Source: Streptomyces aureus | Lineage (GTDB): Bacteria > Actinomycetota > Actinomycetes > Streptomycetales > Streptomycetaceae | Length of the DNA stretch: 64,000 nt | Direction: 5' to 3' | Assembly: GCF_000725495.1 (NCBI RefSeq) | Contig: NZ_JNZD01000001.1 | Span: forward strand, 248,001 to 312,000 | Shown here: positions 36,202-48,991 of the stretch, one piece after another | Layout: each line of letters starts with the position of its first letter | How positions within the stretch are numbered: the first letter of the stretch is position 1 | Translations under genes and position numbers: made by a program | Notes under the pieces: generated by a model | Databases searched by the model: none | Told to the model about the DNA's origin: nothing | What the model saw: only the letters and a program-made list of their open reading frames with translations

Positions 36202-37494
36202 GTGGCCGGTGAGAGCAATCGAGCAGCAGAAAGCAGTCGAGCAGCACAGCCCGATCGCGGGGGGACGGCCGGAAGCCGGCTTCCCCACGTCTTCGGGCAC
36301 GGCACCGCCGGGCCGGACTGGCCGCGCGCGGTGCTGTTCCTGGACGTGGCGCTGGTGCCGCTGCTGGCCCTCTGGGCGACCGGCTGCGAGCAGTACCTGC
36401 CCAGCGCCTTCTTCGGGCTGCTCTTCGCGGCCCTGACCTCTCCAGGCGGCCGAAGGCAGCGGGCCTTCGACGTCGGTGTCCGCACAGTGGCCGGGGCCGG
36501 GGTCACCGCGCTGGCCTTCGGCATCGGCGCGGACTCCTGGAGCCGGCTCGCCCTCGCCGCCTTCGCGGTCACGCTGGCAGCCGGTGCGACCGCCGTGTCC
36601 GGGGGGCGCAGGATCACCGGCGCCTCGCTCCTGAGCCTCTGGTTCCTCGTCGCCGCAGCGCTGGGGTCCGGCTTCCATGCCTCCGACCTCGTCACCAGCC
36701 GCACCTGGGCCCAGGTGCTCGCCTGGACCGCAGGGGCGGTGCTGTGGACCGCGGTGGCCTTCGCCCTGCGGCGCATCCGCGGTGGCGTCGAACGGCCCGA
36801 GCTCCCCGAAGAGCGGTTCGGAGACGCCCCGTGGGAGAAGCCGGCCCGGCCGCTGCTCCTGTTCGCGATGATCCGCGCCCTGGCCGTCGCCGGCACCGTG
36901 GCGCTCGCGTACGGGCTGGAGCTGCCGCACGGCGGATGGATCCCGGTCGTGGCCCTGATCGCCATGACACCGAACCCGGAACAGACCTGGACCGTCGGCA
37001 CCCAGCGGCTCGCGGGTGCGCTGATCGGAGCCGGCCTCGCCGCCGTGCTGCTGCTCATGCCGCCGGGTGAGCACGGAGTCAGGCTGTTCGCCGTCGAGCG
37101 CGGCCTCGAGGCGGTGGCGCTCGTCCTGTTCGCGCACGGGGCGGCCATCCGCTCCTGGAGCCGCACGTACTGCACCGCCGCCGTCGTCGCGGGGGCGCTC
37201 GTCCTGATGGACCTTCCGCAGCACTCCGGGCACACGGCGGACGGCTACCGGGTGCTGTGGACGCTGTGCGGGGCGGCGACCGGACTGTTCGTCATGTGGC
37301 TGGCGGGCCGGATGACCGGAAGCGCCACCGCGGGCCACGACGGCCGGCCGGGCACCGAGGCCCATGGCGGCCGTCCCGGCGCCGAGGTCCCGTCGCCGGC
37401 CGCAGGCGCCCGTGTCCCGGGCGAACCGGCGCACCTCCTGCCCGGAGACCGCAGCCCCGCCGACCACGCGGCCACGGCCGATCAAGGCCGCTGA
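36202..37494 (+). CDS. FUSC/ArAE-like family integral membrane protein
   Basis: A 430-residue protein with about ten hydrophobic helices in two halves, separated by a short soluble stretch (LRRIRGGVERPELPEERFGDAPWEKP, about 190-216). The second half contains GGWIPVVALIAMTPNPEQTWTVGTQRLAGALIGAG, typical of the FUSC/aromatic acid exporter family, including the conserved R in TxxRxxG. These proteins are thought to export aromatic or other small compounds. It starts with GTG. It lies alone between two strong hairpins, so it is monocistronic. Confidence 0.8.
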   Translation: MAGESNRAAESSRAAQPDRGGTAGSRLPHVFGHGTAGPDWPRAVLFLDVALVPLLALWATGCEQYLPSAFFGLLFAALTSPGGRRQRAFDVGVRTVAGAGVTALAFGIGADSWSRLALAAFAVTLAAGATAVSGGRRITGASLLSLWFLVAAALGSGFHASDLVTSRTWAQVLAWTAGAVLWTAVAFALRRIRGGVERPELPEERFGDAPWEKPARPLLLFAMIRALAVAGTVALAYGLELPHGGWIPVVALIAMTPNPEQTWTVGTQRLAGALIGAGLAAVLLLMPPGEHGVRLFAVERGLEAVALVLFAHGAAIRSWSRTYCTAAVVAGALVLMDLPQHSGHTADGYRVLWTLCGAATGLFVMWLAGRMTGSATAGHDGRPGTEAHGGRPGAEVPSPAAGARVPGEPAHLLPGDRSPADHAATADQGR

Positions 37495-37540
37495 CAGGAA
37501 CGCGGGACGCACGCCGGACAGTCATCGGACTCCCCGAACG

Positions 37541-37578
37541 ACGAAGACCCCCGGTCCAAGTGGACCGGGGGTCTTCGT
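37541..37578. terminator. Bidirectional terminator between FUSC gene and tRNA-Ile
   Basis: Perfect 18-base arms (37541-37558 and 37561-37578) around AG. It lies 47 bases past the FUSC stop on the plus strand and next to the tRNA 3' end on the minus strand. Confidence 0.85.
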
Positions 37579-37580
37579 GC

Positions 37581-37657
37581 TGGTGGGGCTAACAGGATTT
37601 GAACCTGTGGCCTCATCCTTATCAGGGATGCGCTCTAACCAACTGAGCTATAGCCCC
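37581..37657 (-). tRNA. tRNA-Ile (anticodon GAT)
   Basis: A 77-base gene on the minus strand including an encoded CCA. The acceptor GGGGCTA pairs with TAGCCCC, the D-arm has GCTCAGTTGGTTAGAGC, the anticodon loop CTGATAA carries GAT, and the T-loop is TTCAAAT. Confidence 0.95.
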
Positions 37658-37758
37658 GCCGCGCTTTGCGGTGTGTGTCCCGCGCGCTGACCTCTGAAGA
37701 TTAGCGCACGACGCGGCCAGTCCCAAAATCGATAGTCGGAGGGCGTTTGAAGGCGCCC

Positions 37759-38466
37759 TCACTCGTCCTCTGCGAGGGTCAGTTCCACTCCGCCGACGAA
37801 GCCCGCGGAGAGGTTGTAGATGAACGCCCCGAGGGTCGCCAGGGCGGTCGCGAGGACCACGTCGATGACCGCGATCACCGACGTGAACATCAGGACGTGC
37901 GGGAGCGAGAGGAACGACTGCAGGTCGAAGCCGTTGGACTCGTTCGACCCGGTCGCCTCGGAGATCGTGCCGCCGACCGTCGAGAAGACGCCCATCGCGT
38001 CCATGACCATCCACAGCACCGCCGCCGCCACGATCGTGCAGATGCCGAGCGCGATGGAGAGCAGGAAGCTGACCTTCATCACCGACCACGGGTCGGCCTT
38101 GGCCACCCGCAGCCGCGCCTTGCGCACGCGCGGGGTCGTGCGCGCGCCGGTGCGCGGACGGCGGACCGCGCCCGCCTGCTGCTGCGCCGGGTACGCCTGC
38201 GGCGGGTGATACGGCTGCGCGGCCTGCTGGCCGGGCCGTTCGCCCGGCAGCGGTGAAGGCGCCGCCGGCGGTGCCACGGGCGGTACGCCCGGAGCGACCG
38301 GGGCCGCCTGCCCGCCCGCGTGCTGCTGGGCCTGCTGGCCTCGGGTGTCCGTCACAGTTCCCCCCTGGGATCCATGAGAGTCATGGGAGTCAGTCCCGTT
38401 CATGGCGGTGCCACGGCCGCCGTCCGTATCCGTACCGGTCGATCCGGCGCCCGTGGCTCCACTCAC
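37759..38466 (-). CDS. DUF3566 membrane protein
   Basis: The 235-residue protein has a long disordered Gly/Pro/Gln N-terminal half (1-115) and a C-terminal DUF3566 domain (RKARLRVAKADPWSVMKVSFLLSIALGICTIVAAAVLWMVMDAMGV...FTSVIAVIDVVLATALATLGAFIYNLSAGFVGGVELTL) with two membrane helices. It begins with GTG, 18 bases after the gyrA stop, so it is probably cotranscribed with gyrBA. The function is unknown, but the gene is conserved at this position in actinobacteria. Confidence 0.88.
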   Translation of the reverse strand: MSGATGAGSTGTDTDGGRGTAMNGTDSHDSHGSQGGTVTDTRGQQAQQHAGGQAAPVAPGVPPVAPPAAPSPLPGERPGQQAAQPYHPPQAYPAQQQAGAVRRPRTGARTTPRVRKARLRVAKADPWSVMKVSFLLSIALGICTIVAAAVLWMVMDAMGVFSTVGGTISEATGSNESNGFDLQSFLSLPHVLMFTSVIAVIDVVLATALATLGAFIYNLSAGFVGGVELTLAEDE

Positions 38467-38484
38467 GACGACTCACTCCTCGCG

Positions 38485-41076
38485 CTACTCGGCCGAGGAC
38501 GGCTCGCCCTCTTCCGTACCGACGGCCTCGACGCCTTCGGCGGTCTCGTCCACGGCGTCATCGCCGTCGACCTCCTCCGCCTCCCGGCCGGCCTCGGCGT
38601 TACGAGCGATGCCGACCACGGCATCGCGCTTGCCCAGGTTGATCAGTTGGACGCCCATGGTGTCACGGCCCGTCTCCCTGACCTCGTTGACTCGCGTACG
38701 AATCACACCACCGGACAGTGTGATGGCGAGGATCTCGTCGGTCTCCTCGACCACCAGCGCGCCGACGAGGGAGCCGCGGTCCTCGACGATCTTGGCGGCC
38801 TTGATGCCGAGGCCGCCGCGACCCTGGACGCGGTACTCGTCGACGGCGGTGCGCTTCGCGTACCCACCGTCTGTGGCAGTGAACACGAACGTACCGGGTC
38901 GAACAACATTCATCGAGAGAAGCTCGTCGCTCTCGCGGAAGCTCATGCCCTTGACGCCCGAGGTCGCACGGCCCATCGGTCGCAACGCGTCATCCGTCGC
39001 GGTGAACCTGATCGACTGCGCCTTCTTGCTGATCAGAAGCAGATCGTCCTCTGCCGAGACGAGTTCGGCTCCGATCAGTTCGTCGTCGGATCCGTCCTCC
39101 GTCTCGCGCAGGTTGATCGCGATGACACCCCCGGAACGGGGCGAATCGTAATCCTTGAGCGGCGTCTTCTTGACCAGTCCGCCCTTGGTGGCGAGCACCA
39201 GGTACGGAGCCGCCTCGTAGTCGCGGATCGCGAGGATCTCGGCGATCGCCTCGTCCGGCTGGAAGGCCAGCAGGTTCGCGACGTGCTGTCCACGCGCGTC
39301 ACGGCCGGCGTCGGGCAGCTCGTAGGCCTTGGCGCGGTAGACCCGGCCCTTGTTCGTGAAGAACAGCAGCCAGTGGTGCGTCGTGGACACGAAGAAGTGG
39401 TCGACGATGTCGTCCTGCTTCAGCTTCGTGCCGCGGACGCCCTTGCCGCCCCGCTTCTGCGAACGGTAGTCCTCGGTCTTGGTGCGCTTGATGTAGCCGC
39501 CGCGCGTGATGGTGACGACGATGTCCTCTTCGGCGATCAGGTCCTCGATGGACATGTCACCGTCGAAGGGCACCAGCTTGGAGCGCCGGTCGTCGCCGAA
39601 CTTCTCGACGATCGCGGCCAGCTCCTCGCTGATGATGCCGCGCTGGCGCACCGGCGAGGCGAGGATCTCGTTGTACTCGCGGATCTTGGCCTGGAGCTCG
39701 TCGTGCTCCTGGATGATCTTCTGACGCTCCAGGGCCGCCAGCCGGCGCAGCTGCATCTCGAGGATCGCGTTGGCCTGGATCTCGTCGATCTCCAGGAGGC
39801 CCATCAGGCCCTCTCGCGCGATCTCCACGGTGTCGCTGCGGCGGATGAGCGCGATGACCTCGTCGATGGCGTCCAGGGCCTTCAGGAGGCCGCGCAGGAT
39901 GTGCGCGCGCTCCTCGGCCTTGCGCAGCCGGAACTTCGTCCGGCGGACGATGACCTCGATCTGGTGCGCCACCCAGTGACGGATGAACGCGTCCAGGGAC
40001 AGCGTGCGCGGCACACCGTCGACGAGCGCCAGCATGTTGGCGCCGAAGTTCGTCTGCAGGTCGGTGTGCTTGTAGAGGTTGTTCAGGACGACCTTGGCGA
40101 CGGCGTCCCGCTTGAGGACGATCACGAGCCGCTGGCCGGTACGGGAGCTGGTCTCGTCCCGGACGTCCGCGATGCCGCCGATCTTGCCGTCCTTGACCAG
40201 GTCGGCGATCTTCTGGGCGAGGTTGTCGGGGTTGACCTGGTACGGGAGCTCGGTGACCACCAGGCACTGGCGGTTCTGGATCTCCTCGACCTCGACGACC
40301 GCGCGCATCGTGATGGAGCCGCGGCCCGTGCGGTAGGCCTCCTCGATGCCCTTGCGGCCCACGACCAGCGCGCCGCTCGGGAAGTCCGGGCCCTTGATGC
40401 GCTCGATCAGCGCGTCCAGGAGGTCCTCGTGGGAGGCCTCCGGGTTCTCCAGGTACCACTGGGCACCGGCCGCGACCTCGCGCAGGTTGTGCGGCGGGAT
40501 GTTGGTCGCCATACCCACGGCGATACCGGCGGAGCCGTTGATCAACAGGTTCGGGAAGCGGGCCGGCAGGACGGTCGGCTCCTGGGAACGGCCGTCGTAG
40601 TTGTCCGTGAAGTCGACGGTCTCCTCGTCGATGTCGCGGACCATCTCCATGGACAGCGGCATCATCTTGCACTCGGTGTACCGCATCGCGGCCGCCGGGT
40701 CGTTGCCGGGAGATCCGAAGTTGCCGTTGGAGTCCACCAGCGGCATGCGCATCGACCACGGCTGCGCGAGGCGGACCAGCGCGTCGTAGATCGAGGAGTC
40801 GCCGTGCGGGTGGTAGTTGCCCATGACGTCGCCGACGACGCGGGCGCACTTGTAGAAGCCCTTCTCGGGCCGGTAGCCGCCGTCGTACATCGCGTACAGC
40901 ACGCGGCGGTGGACGGGCTTGAGTCCGTCCCGCACGTCGGGCAGCGCACGCGACACGATGACGGACATCGCGTAGTCGAGGTACGAGCGCTGCATCTCCG
41001 TCTCGAGCCCGACGGGCTCGATGCGCAGGGTCGAGTCGTCCTCTTCAGGAGTGCTCGGAGTGTTCTGGTCGGTCAT
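38485..41076 (-). CDS. gyrA: DNA gyrase subunit A
   Basis: An 863-residue protein with the catalytic Tyr133 (MRYTECKM), the quinolone-pocket stretch [15 protein letters not shown] and the GyrA box QRGGKGVR in the C-terminal beta-pinwheel. Residues equivalent to E. coli Ser83 and Asp87 are Ser94 and Asp98, so no resistance substitution is seen there. The C terminus is acidic. Gyrase introduces negative supercoils with GyrB, encoded 42 bases upstream. The ATG start is preceded by AAAGGATC. Confidence 0.98.
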   Translation of the reverse strand: MTDQNTPSTPEEDDSTLRIEPVGLETEMQRSYLDYAMSVIVSRALPDVRDGLKPVHRRVLYAMYDGGYRPEKGFYKCARVVGDVMGNYHPHGDSSIYDALVRLAQPWSMRMPLVDSNGNFGSPGNDPAAAMRYTECKMMPLSMEMVRDIDEETVDFTDNYDGRSQEPTVLPARFPNLLINGSAGIAVGMATNIPPHNLREVAAGAQWYLENPEASHEDLLDALIERIKGPDFPSGALVVGRKGIEEAYRTGRGSITMRAVVEVEEIQNRQCLVVTELPYQVNPDNLAQKIADLVKDGKIGGIADVRDETSSRTGQRLVIVLKRDAVAKVVLNNLYKHTDLQTNFGANMLALVDGVPRTLSLDAFIRHWVAHQIEVIVRRTKFRLRKAEERAHILRGLLKALDAIDEVIALIRRSDTVEIAREGLMGLLEIDEIQANAILEMQLRRLAALERQKIIQEHDELQAKIREYNEILASPVRQRGIISEELAAIVEKFGDDRRSKLVPFDGDMSIEDLIAEEDIVVTITRGGYIKRTKTEDYRSQKRGGKGVRGTKLKQDDIVDHFFVSTTHHWLLFFTNKGRVYRAKAYELPDAGRDARGQHVANLLAFQPDEAIAEILAIRDYEAAPYLVLATKGGLVKKTPLKDYDSPRSGGVIAINLRETEDGSDDELIGAELVSAEDDLLLISKKAQSIRFTATDDALRPMGRATSGVKGMSFRESDELLSMNVVRPGTFVFTATDGGYAKRTAVDEYRVQGRGGLGIKAAKIVEDRGSLVGALVVEETDEILAITLSGGVIRTRVNEVRETGRDTMGVQLINLGKRDAVVGIARNAEAGREAEEVDGDDAVDETAEGVEAVGTEEGEPSSAE

Positions 41077-41118
41077 TGCTGGTGAAGATCCTTTCTGACG
41101 CGGTCAGCTGAGACCGAC

Positions 41119-43882
<2,764 letters not shown>

Positions 43883-44449
43883 TCAGCCGTAGGTGTCGCC
43901 GGGTCCGGAGCTGCCCGGCGCCCGCAGCGGCCCGTAACGGCGCGCGGGGCCCGTCGGCCCCTGGACCTTGATCAGACGCACCGTGCCGTGCCCGAGGTCC
44001 TGGTTCAGCCGCGCGACCAGCTGCGGCGCCAGCAGACGCAGCTGCGTGGCCCAGGCGGTCGAGTCGCACTGCACGGTCAGCACCCGCTCGGCCGGGTCGT
44101 CGTCGTAGCGCAGCGGTACACAGTGCTTGGCCAGGTCGTCGCCGACGATCTGCGGCCAGCGGCCCATCACACCGCCCACCGCGGCCGGGGTCTCCCAGCC
44201 GCGCTCGGTCAGCAGCCGGTTGATCGCGGAGCCGAGCGCCATGGGGTCGCGCCCGTCGGCACCGGAACCCGAGCGCAGTCCGCCGCCGCGGCGCGCCTGC
44301 TTCTTCTGCTGGGCCGCGTCCCCGCGCGCCCGTGCCTGCTCCTTCGCGGCGCGCAGCGCCACGCGCGCGAGGTCGACGCCGGACGGCTCCGGGGTCTTCT
44401 TGCGGGGAGCGGAGCCCTCGGCACCCGCTCCGGATGTGTTCTCCGTCAT
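43883..44449 (-). CDS. DUF721 protein, DciA-like helicase-loading factor
   Basis: A 188-residue protein with a disordered N-terminal half (1-65) and a DUF721 core: [94 protein letters not shown]. DciA proteins assist loading of the replicative helicase DnaB where DnaC/DnaI are missing. The order recF-DUF721-gyrB is typical of actinobacteria. The ATG overlaps the recF stop by 4 bases. Confidence 0.9.
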   Translation of the reverse strand: MTENTSGAGAEGSAPRKKTPEPSGVDLARVALRAAKEQARARGDAAQQKKQARRGGGLRSGSGADGRDPMALGSAINRLLTERGWETPAAVGGVMGRWPQIVGDDLAKHCVPLRYDDDPAERVLTVQCDSTAWATQLRLLAPQLVARLNQDLGHGTVRLIKVQGPTGPARRYGPLRAPGSSGPGDTYG

Positions 44450-45570
44450 AGGCGCTCCACCGTGCCTTCGGACACCGCGTACCGCGTCCCGGTCAGAACA
44501 TCCGGTACGTCGTCGTCGACGGCCGCCGTCACGAGCACCTGCTCCCCGGGGGCGACCAGTTCCGCGAGGCGCTCGCGCCGACGGCTGTCCAGCTCGGCGA
44601 AGACGTCGTCCAGGACGAGCACCGGTTCGTTGCCCTCGGCCTTGAGCAGGTCGTACGAGGCCAGGCGCAGCGCGAGCGCGTAGGACCAGGACTCGCCGTG
44701 CGAGGCGTATCCCTTGGCGGGCAGCTGGCCGAGCTTGAGCAGCAGGTCGTCCCGGTGGGGCCCCACGAGGGTCACACCGCGCTCGATCTCCGGCTTACGG
44801 GCCTCTTCCATGGCGGCCATCAGCTGGGCGTAGAGCTCCTCGCGGGCGTTACCCACGATGCCGGGCGAGGACGCCTTGTACTCCAGGGCGAGGGGGCCGC
44901 CGCCGGGCGCCAGCTGCTCGTACGCCTTGTCGGCCAGCGGCTGGATCGCGGCGACCAGGTCGAGCCGTTGGGCCATCAGCTCGGCTCCCACGCGCGCGAG
45001 GTGCTGGTCCCACACGTCGAGGGTGGACAGGTCCAGGGTGCGGCCGCCGTGCCGGCGGGCCAGCGCGGCGGACTTCAGGAGGGTGTTGCGCTGCTTGAGG
45101 ACCCGGTCGTAGTCGGAGCGGACACCGGCCATGCGCGGGGAGCGGGCGGTGATCATCTCGTCGAGGAACCGCCGCCGCTCCCCGGGGTCGCCCTTGACCA
45201 GGGCGAGGTCCTCGGGCGCGAACAGGACGGTCCGGACGATGCCCAGGACGTCACGGGGCCTGACCTGGGAGGACCTGTTGATGCGGGCGCGGTTGGCCCT
45301 GCCGGGGTTCAGCTCCAGCTCGATGAGCTGCTGGCGCTCGCCCTGGCGGACGTTCGCCCTGATGATCGCCCGGTCGGCGCCCATGCGGACGAGCGGCGCG
45401 TCCGAGGAGACGCGGTGGCTGCCGAGGGTGGCGAGATAGCCGACGGCCTCGACCAGGTTCGTCTTGCCCTGTCCGTTGGGCCCCACGAACGCGGTGACGC
45501 CCGGGTCGAGCGGGACCTCGACCCGGGCGTACGAGCGGTAGTCGGCCAGCGACAGATGCGTGACGTGCAT
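44446..45570 (-). CDS. recF: DNA replication/repair protein RecF
   Basis: A 374-residue SMC-like ATPase with Walker [16 protein letters not shown], an ABC signature region ([22 protein letters not shown]) and Walker [13 protein letters not shown]. It loads RecA at gaps. The ATG start ([19 protein letters not shown]) sits at the conserved N terminus. It overlaps the DciA-like gene. Confidence 0.96.
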   Translation of the reverse strand: MHVTHLSLADYRSYARVEVPLDPGVTAFVGPNGQGKTNLVEAVGYLATLGSHRVSSDAPLVRMGADRAIIRANVRQGERQQLIELELNPGRANRARINRSSQVRPRDVLGIVRTVLFAPEDLALVKGDPGERRRFLDEMITARSPRMAGVRSDYDRVLKQRNTLLKSAALARRHGGRTLDLSTLDVWDQHLARVGAELMAQRLDLVAAIQPLADKAYEQLAPGGGPLALEYKASSPGIVGNAREELYAQLMAAMEEARKPEIERGVTLVGPHRDDLLLKLGQLPAKGYASHGESWSYALALRLASYDLLKAEGNEPVLVLDDVFAELDSRRRERLAELVAPGEQVLVTAAVDDDVPDVLTGTRYAVSEGTVERL

Positions 45571-45663
45571 GGTCGTTCGCCGACCTCCCCCAGCGTGGTG
45601 TCCGGTGTTGCGGATGTGTCCCCGGGGTCCGGGTGGACCCGGTCCCCAGGCTGTTTCCCCGGC

Positions 45664-45672
45664 TGTGGACAA
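45664..45672 (-). promoter_or_regulatory. DnaA box upstream of recF
   Basis: The minus strand reads TTGTCCACA exactly, in the 140-base gap between gnd and recF. Confidence 0.55.
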
Positions 45673-45710
45673 CCGGGTCACCCCGGAGTGCGAGGACCCC
45701 GGGGCTTCGA

Positions 45711-46586
45711 TCAGGCCTTCTCGACGGCGTGGCCGCCGAACTGGTTGCGCAGCGCCGCGATCATCTTCATCTGCGGCGAGTCGTCCTGCCGCGAGGCGAA
45801 GCGGGCGAAGAGCGACGCGGTGATCGCGGGCAGCGGCACCGCGTGGTCGATGGCGGCCTCCACGGTCCACCGGCCCTCGCCCGAGTCCTGTGCGAAGCCC
45901 TTGAGCTTCTCCAGGTGCTCGTCCTCGTCCAGCGCGTTGACCGCGAGGTCGAGCAGCCAGGAGCGGATGACCGTTCCTTCCTGCCAGGAACGGAAGACCT
46001 CGCGCACGTCCGTGACGGAGTCGACCTTCTCGAGCAGTTCCCAGCCTTCGGCGTAGGCCTGCATCATCGCGTACTCGATGCCGTTGTGGACCATCTTCGC
46101 GAAGTGGCCCGCGCCGACCTTGCCCGCGTGCACCGCGCCGAAGTCGCCCTCGGGCTTGAGCGCGTCGAAGACCGGCTGCACCTTGGCGACGTGCTCGGCG
46201 TCGCCGCCGTACATGAGCGCGTAGCCGTTCTCCAGGCCCCAGACGCCGCCGGAGACACCGCAGTCGACGAAGCCGATGCCCTTGATGCCGAGCTCGACGG
46301 CGTGCTTCTCGTCGTCCGTCCAGCGGGAGTTGCCGCCGTCCACGACGACGTCGCCGGGCTCCAGCAGGGCGGCCAGCTCGTCGACGGTGGACTGGGTCGC
46401 GGCACCCGCGGGGACCATGACCCACACCACGCGCGGGCCCTTGAGCTTGCCCACAAGTTCTTCGAGGCTGTGGACATCGGCGAGGTCCGGGTTGCGGTCG
46501 TATCCGATGACGGTGTGACCTGCGCGGCGGATCCGCTCGCGCATGTTGCCGCCCATCTTGCCGAGGCCGACGAGACCGAGCTCCAT
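45711..46586 (-). CDS. gnd: 6-phosphogluconate dehydrogenase (decarboxylating), short form
   Basis: The 291-residue enzyme has the NAD(P)-binding motif [17 protein letters not shown], the substrate motif [21 protein letters not shown] and the catalytic Lys region ([18 protein letters not shown]). The short form of about 300 residues is typical of actinobacteria and Bacillus YqeC-type enzymes. It oxidises 6-phosphogluconate to ribulose 5-phosphate in the pentose phosphate pathway. The ATG at 46584-46586 precedes the conserved MELGLVGLG. Its location between dnaN and recF is a Streptomyces trait. Confidence 0.95.
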   Translation of the reverse strand: MELGLVGLGKMGGNMRERIRRAGHTVIGYDRNPDLADVHSLEELVGKLKGPRVVWVMVPAGAATQSTVDELAALLEPGDVVVDGGNSRWTDDEKHAVELGIKGIGFVDCGVSGGVWGLENGYALMYGGDAEHVAKVQPVFDALKPEGDFGAVHAGKVGAGHFAKMVHNGIEYAMMQAYAEGWELLEKVDSVTDVREVFRSWQEGTVIRSWLLDLAVNALDEDEHLEKLKGFAQDSGEGRWTVEAAIDHAVPLPAITASLFARFASRQDDSPQMKMIAALRNQFGGHAVEKA

Positions 46587-46776
46587 CAGTTGTTCCTTAG
46601 GGGTTGCGACGTGGCGTGAGGGCACTCTCGTACCTGGGTCCGAGCCTAAACCGGGGGGTACCACCCACGCCTTTCGGGCACCGGTGGAAACTCACGCACA
46701 TCTGTGGGCATATCCGCTCAGACGTATGCCCTGCCCAGGAGCGCCCGCCGGTCCGTGGGACCGGCGGGCTCCGGGA

Positions 46777-47907
46777 TCAGCCGGACAGGCGCACCGGCAT
46801 GATCAGGTACTTGTAGGCCTCGTCCGCCTCGGCGTCCACCGCGGGCTTGCCGCTGAGCAGCGCCGGCTTCGTGGACGTGGTGAAGGAGAGCTGGGCGACC
46901 GGCGAGTCGATGGCGCTCAGGCCGTCGAGCAGGAACGTCGGGTTGAAGGCGATCGAGACGTCGTCGCCCTCCAGCTGGGCGTCGACCCTTTCCACAGCCT
47001 GTGCGTCGTCGCTGGAGCCGGCCTCCAGGATCAGCACGCCCTGCTCGAAGCTGAGCCGCACGGGGGTGTTGCGCTCGGCGACCAGGGCCACACGCTTGAC
47101 GGCCTCCACGAAGGGGGCGGTCTCGATCACGGCGACGGAGTTGAACTCCGTCGGGAACAGCGAGCGGTACTTCGGCAGGTCGCCTTCGAGCAGACGGGTG
47201 GTCGTGCGGCGCCCGGCGCCCTCGAAACCGATCAGGCCCTCGCCCGCGCCGGAGCCGGACAGCGCCAGGATCACGCTGTCGCCGCCCGTGAGGGCCTTGG
47301 CGGTGTCCAGGAGCGTCTTGGCGGGCACCAGGGCGACCGCGGACGCCTCGGGGTTCTCCGGCTTCCACAGGAACTCACGGACCGCGAAGCGGTACCGGTC
47401 GGTGGAGGCCAGGGTGACCTTGTCGCCCTCGATCTCGATGCGCACACCGGTGAGCACCGGGAGCGTGTCGTCACGGCCGGCCGCGATGGCGACCTGGGCG
47501 GCGGCGGAGGCGAAGACCTCACCGGGGACGGTGCCGGTCGCCGACGGCATCTGGGGCAGCGCCGGGTACTCCTCCACAGGCAGGGTGTGGAGTGTGAACC
47601 GCGAGGAGCCGCAGACCACGGTCGCCCGTACACCGTCTGTGGAAATCTCCACCGGCCGGTTGGGGAGGGCGCGGCAGATGTCGGCGAGGAGGCGGCCGGA
47701 CACGAGGACCGTGCCCTCCTCGTCGATCTCAGCGTCCACGGAGACCCGCGCCGAGACCTCGTAGTCGAAGCTGGAGAGGCTCAGTGCGCCCTCCTCGGCC
47801 TTCAGGAGGAGGCCGGCGAGGACAGGAGCCGGCGGACGGGCCGGGAGGCTGCGTGCCGCCCAGGCCACTGCCTCCGCGAGTACGTCGCGTTCCACCCGGA
47901 TCTTCAC
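46777..47907 (-). CDS. dnaN: DNA polymerase III sliding clamp beta
   Basis: A 376-residue clamp of three similar domains. It starts KIRVERDVLAEAVAWAARSLPARPPAPVLAGLL and ends with EAYKYLIMPVRLSG, the usual C-terminal binding-pocket edge. The GTG at 47905-47907 matches the conserved start. The protein rings DNA and tethers the replicative polymerase. oriC lies directly upstream. Confidence 0.97.
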   Translation of the reverse strand: MKIRVERDVLAEAVAWAARSLPARPPAPVLAGLLLKAEEGALSLSSFDYEVSARVSVDAEIDEEGTVLVSGRLLADICRALPNRPVEISTDGVRATVVCGSSRFTLHTLPVEEYPALPQMPSATGTVPGEVFASAAAQVAIAAGRDDTLPVLTGVRIEIEGDKVTLASTDRYRFAVREFLWKPENPEASAVALVPAKTLLDTAKALTGGDSVILALSGSGAGEGLIGFEGAGRRTTTRLLEGDLPKYRSLFPTEFNSVAVIETAPFVEAVKRVALVAERNTPVRLSFEQGVLILEAGSSDDAQAVERVDAQLEGDDVSIAFNPTFLLDGLSAIDSPVAQLSFTTSTKPALLSGKPAVDAEADEAYKYLIMPVRLSG

Positions 47908-48059
47908 CGTTGCCGCCTCCGTCTGTTGCCGGCGCTCTCGCCCTGCTGGCTTTCGTCGTCCCGGTGTCGTTCCGACCGCTGAGGGGAAGGACACCGGGGA
48001 CCAGTCTGACGCACCTCGCTGACAGTCGTTGCCTCTCGGGGTCAAGTCGTGCCGGGCGG

Positions 48060-48680
48060 CAGTCGGGCAGCTGAGAGCAAGTTGTGCACAGCCCCCTCTT
48101 CGAAACGATTCCCAGGCTCTCTCTAGTTGGTCTTAGTAGTAGGGCCTGTGGATACCGTGGATAACCCCGTTTTCGCAGCTCAGAGGCGATTTTTTGTCCA
48201 CTGACCCTGTGGGCGGAGGCGGTGGACAACTCGGGGTTTCTGTGGACGGCGAAAAGTTCTGCACACCCGGTCCACAGCGAGGGGCGACTTCTCCCCAGCG
48301 TCGTCCCCAGCTTTACCCCCGTTCCCCACAGGCCAATCCGGCACCTCGGTGTGACGCCTTTCACTCGACGCGGTGAGACGGGTCGGCGCGTTGCCGAACA
48401 GTGGACAGAGGTGTGGAGAAGCTGGAGATCGCTGGGGACAACCGGCCCGGACCTGTGGGCCGACGGTGGACAACCTTGCGCACAGCCTGTGGATCTCTTC
48501 TTGGTCCACAGCCTGTGGAGAATCTTCGTCCACGAATCCACAGGGGGCTGACCTGGTCTGATGGTCTTTCAACAGTGCTGCCTGTGGACAGGATCTGGAC
48601 AACTTCCCAGTCCCCAGGATGTGGAAGGAAAAAAGTCACCACATCTGTGGAGAGAGGCCGTAACCCGGCTCGGATTCGAA
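48060..48680. other. oriC: Chromosomal origin oriC (dnaN-dnaA intergenic region)
   Basis: Between dnaN and dnaA, many DnaA boxes related to TTGTCCACA lie on both strands. Examples are 48082-48090, 48147-48155 (-), 48156-48164 (-), 48194-48202, 48221-48229 (-), 48241-48249 (-), 48268-48276, 48465-48473 (-), 48502-48510, 48526-48534 and 48583-48591 (-). Most have one mismatch from the Streptomyces consensus. The sequence is AT-richer than its surroundings around 48120-48200. The arrangement matches other Streptomyces origins. Confidence 0.93.
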
Positions 48681-48936
48681 CAGCAGATGTCGGACCGGTA
48701 GCGTCGCGAACGGCGTGGGAGCCGCCCGGAACGGGGTTCCGGAGCCCTCGGGAGGCGGTTGCGGAGCCGTCTCGGGGCGGTCCAGGACCTCTCAGGGCGC
48801 GGTGGCGGCCGTCGAAGAACACCCCGATGAGCGCGCTGAAGAATCGGCGGGGAAGCCCGCCAGCGGTGACGGGCGCGCCGTAGAGCGCTCCGTAGAGCGC
48901 GTCGAAGGGCTGGCGGAGACGCCCGAAAACGGCGAA

Positions 48937-48967
48937 GGGCGCCCCGGGACGGTGTCCCCGGGCGCCC
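48937..48967 (-). terminator. Terminator of dnaA
   Basis: GGGCGCCC arms at 48937-48944 and 48960-48967 with inner GGG/CCC pairing, 25 bases past the dnaA stop. Confidence 0.65.
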
Positions 48968-48991
48968 TCGGGCGGGTACGGCCTGCGGCGG

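Noticed and set aside
34787..36436. 549-codon frame across the repeat region
   Set aside because: It covers the DUF6344-like gene in another frame and the 5' part of the FUSC gene; no codon bias or domain.
48060..48680. Iteron-type plasmid origin
   Set aside because: The position between dnaN and dnaA with DnaA boxes in both orientations is that of the chromosomal oriC.
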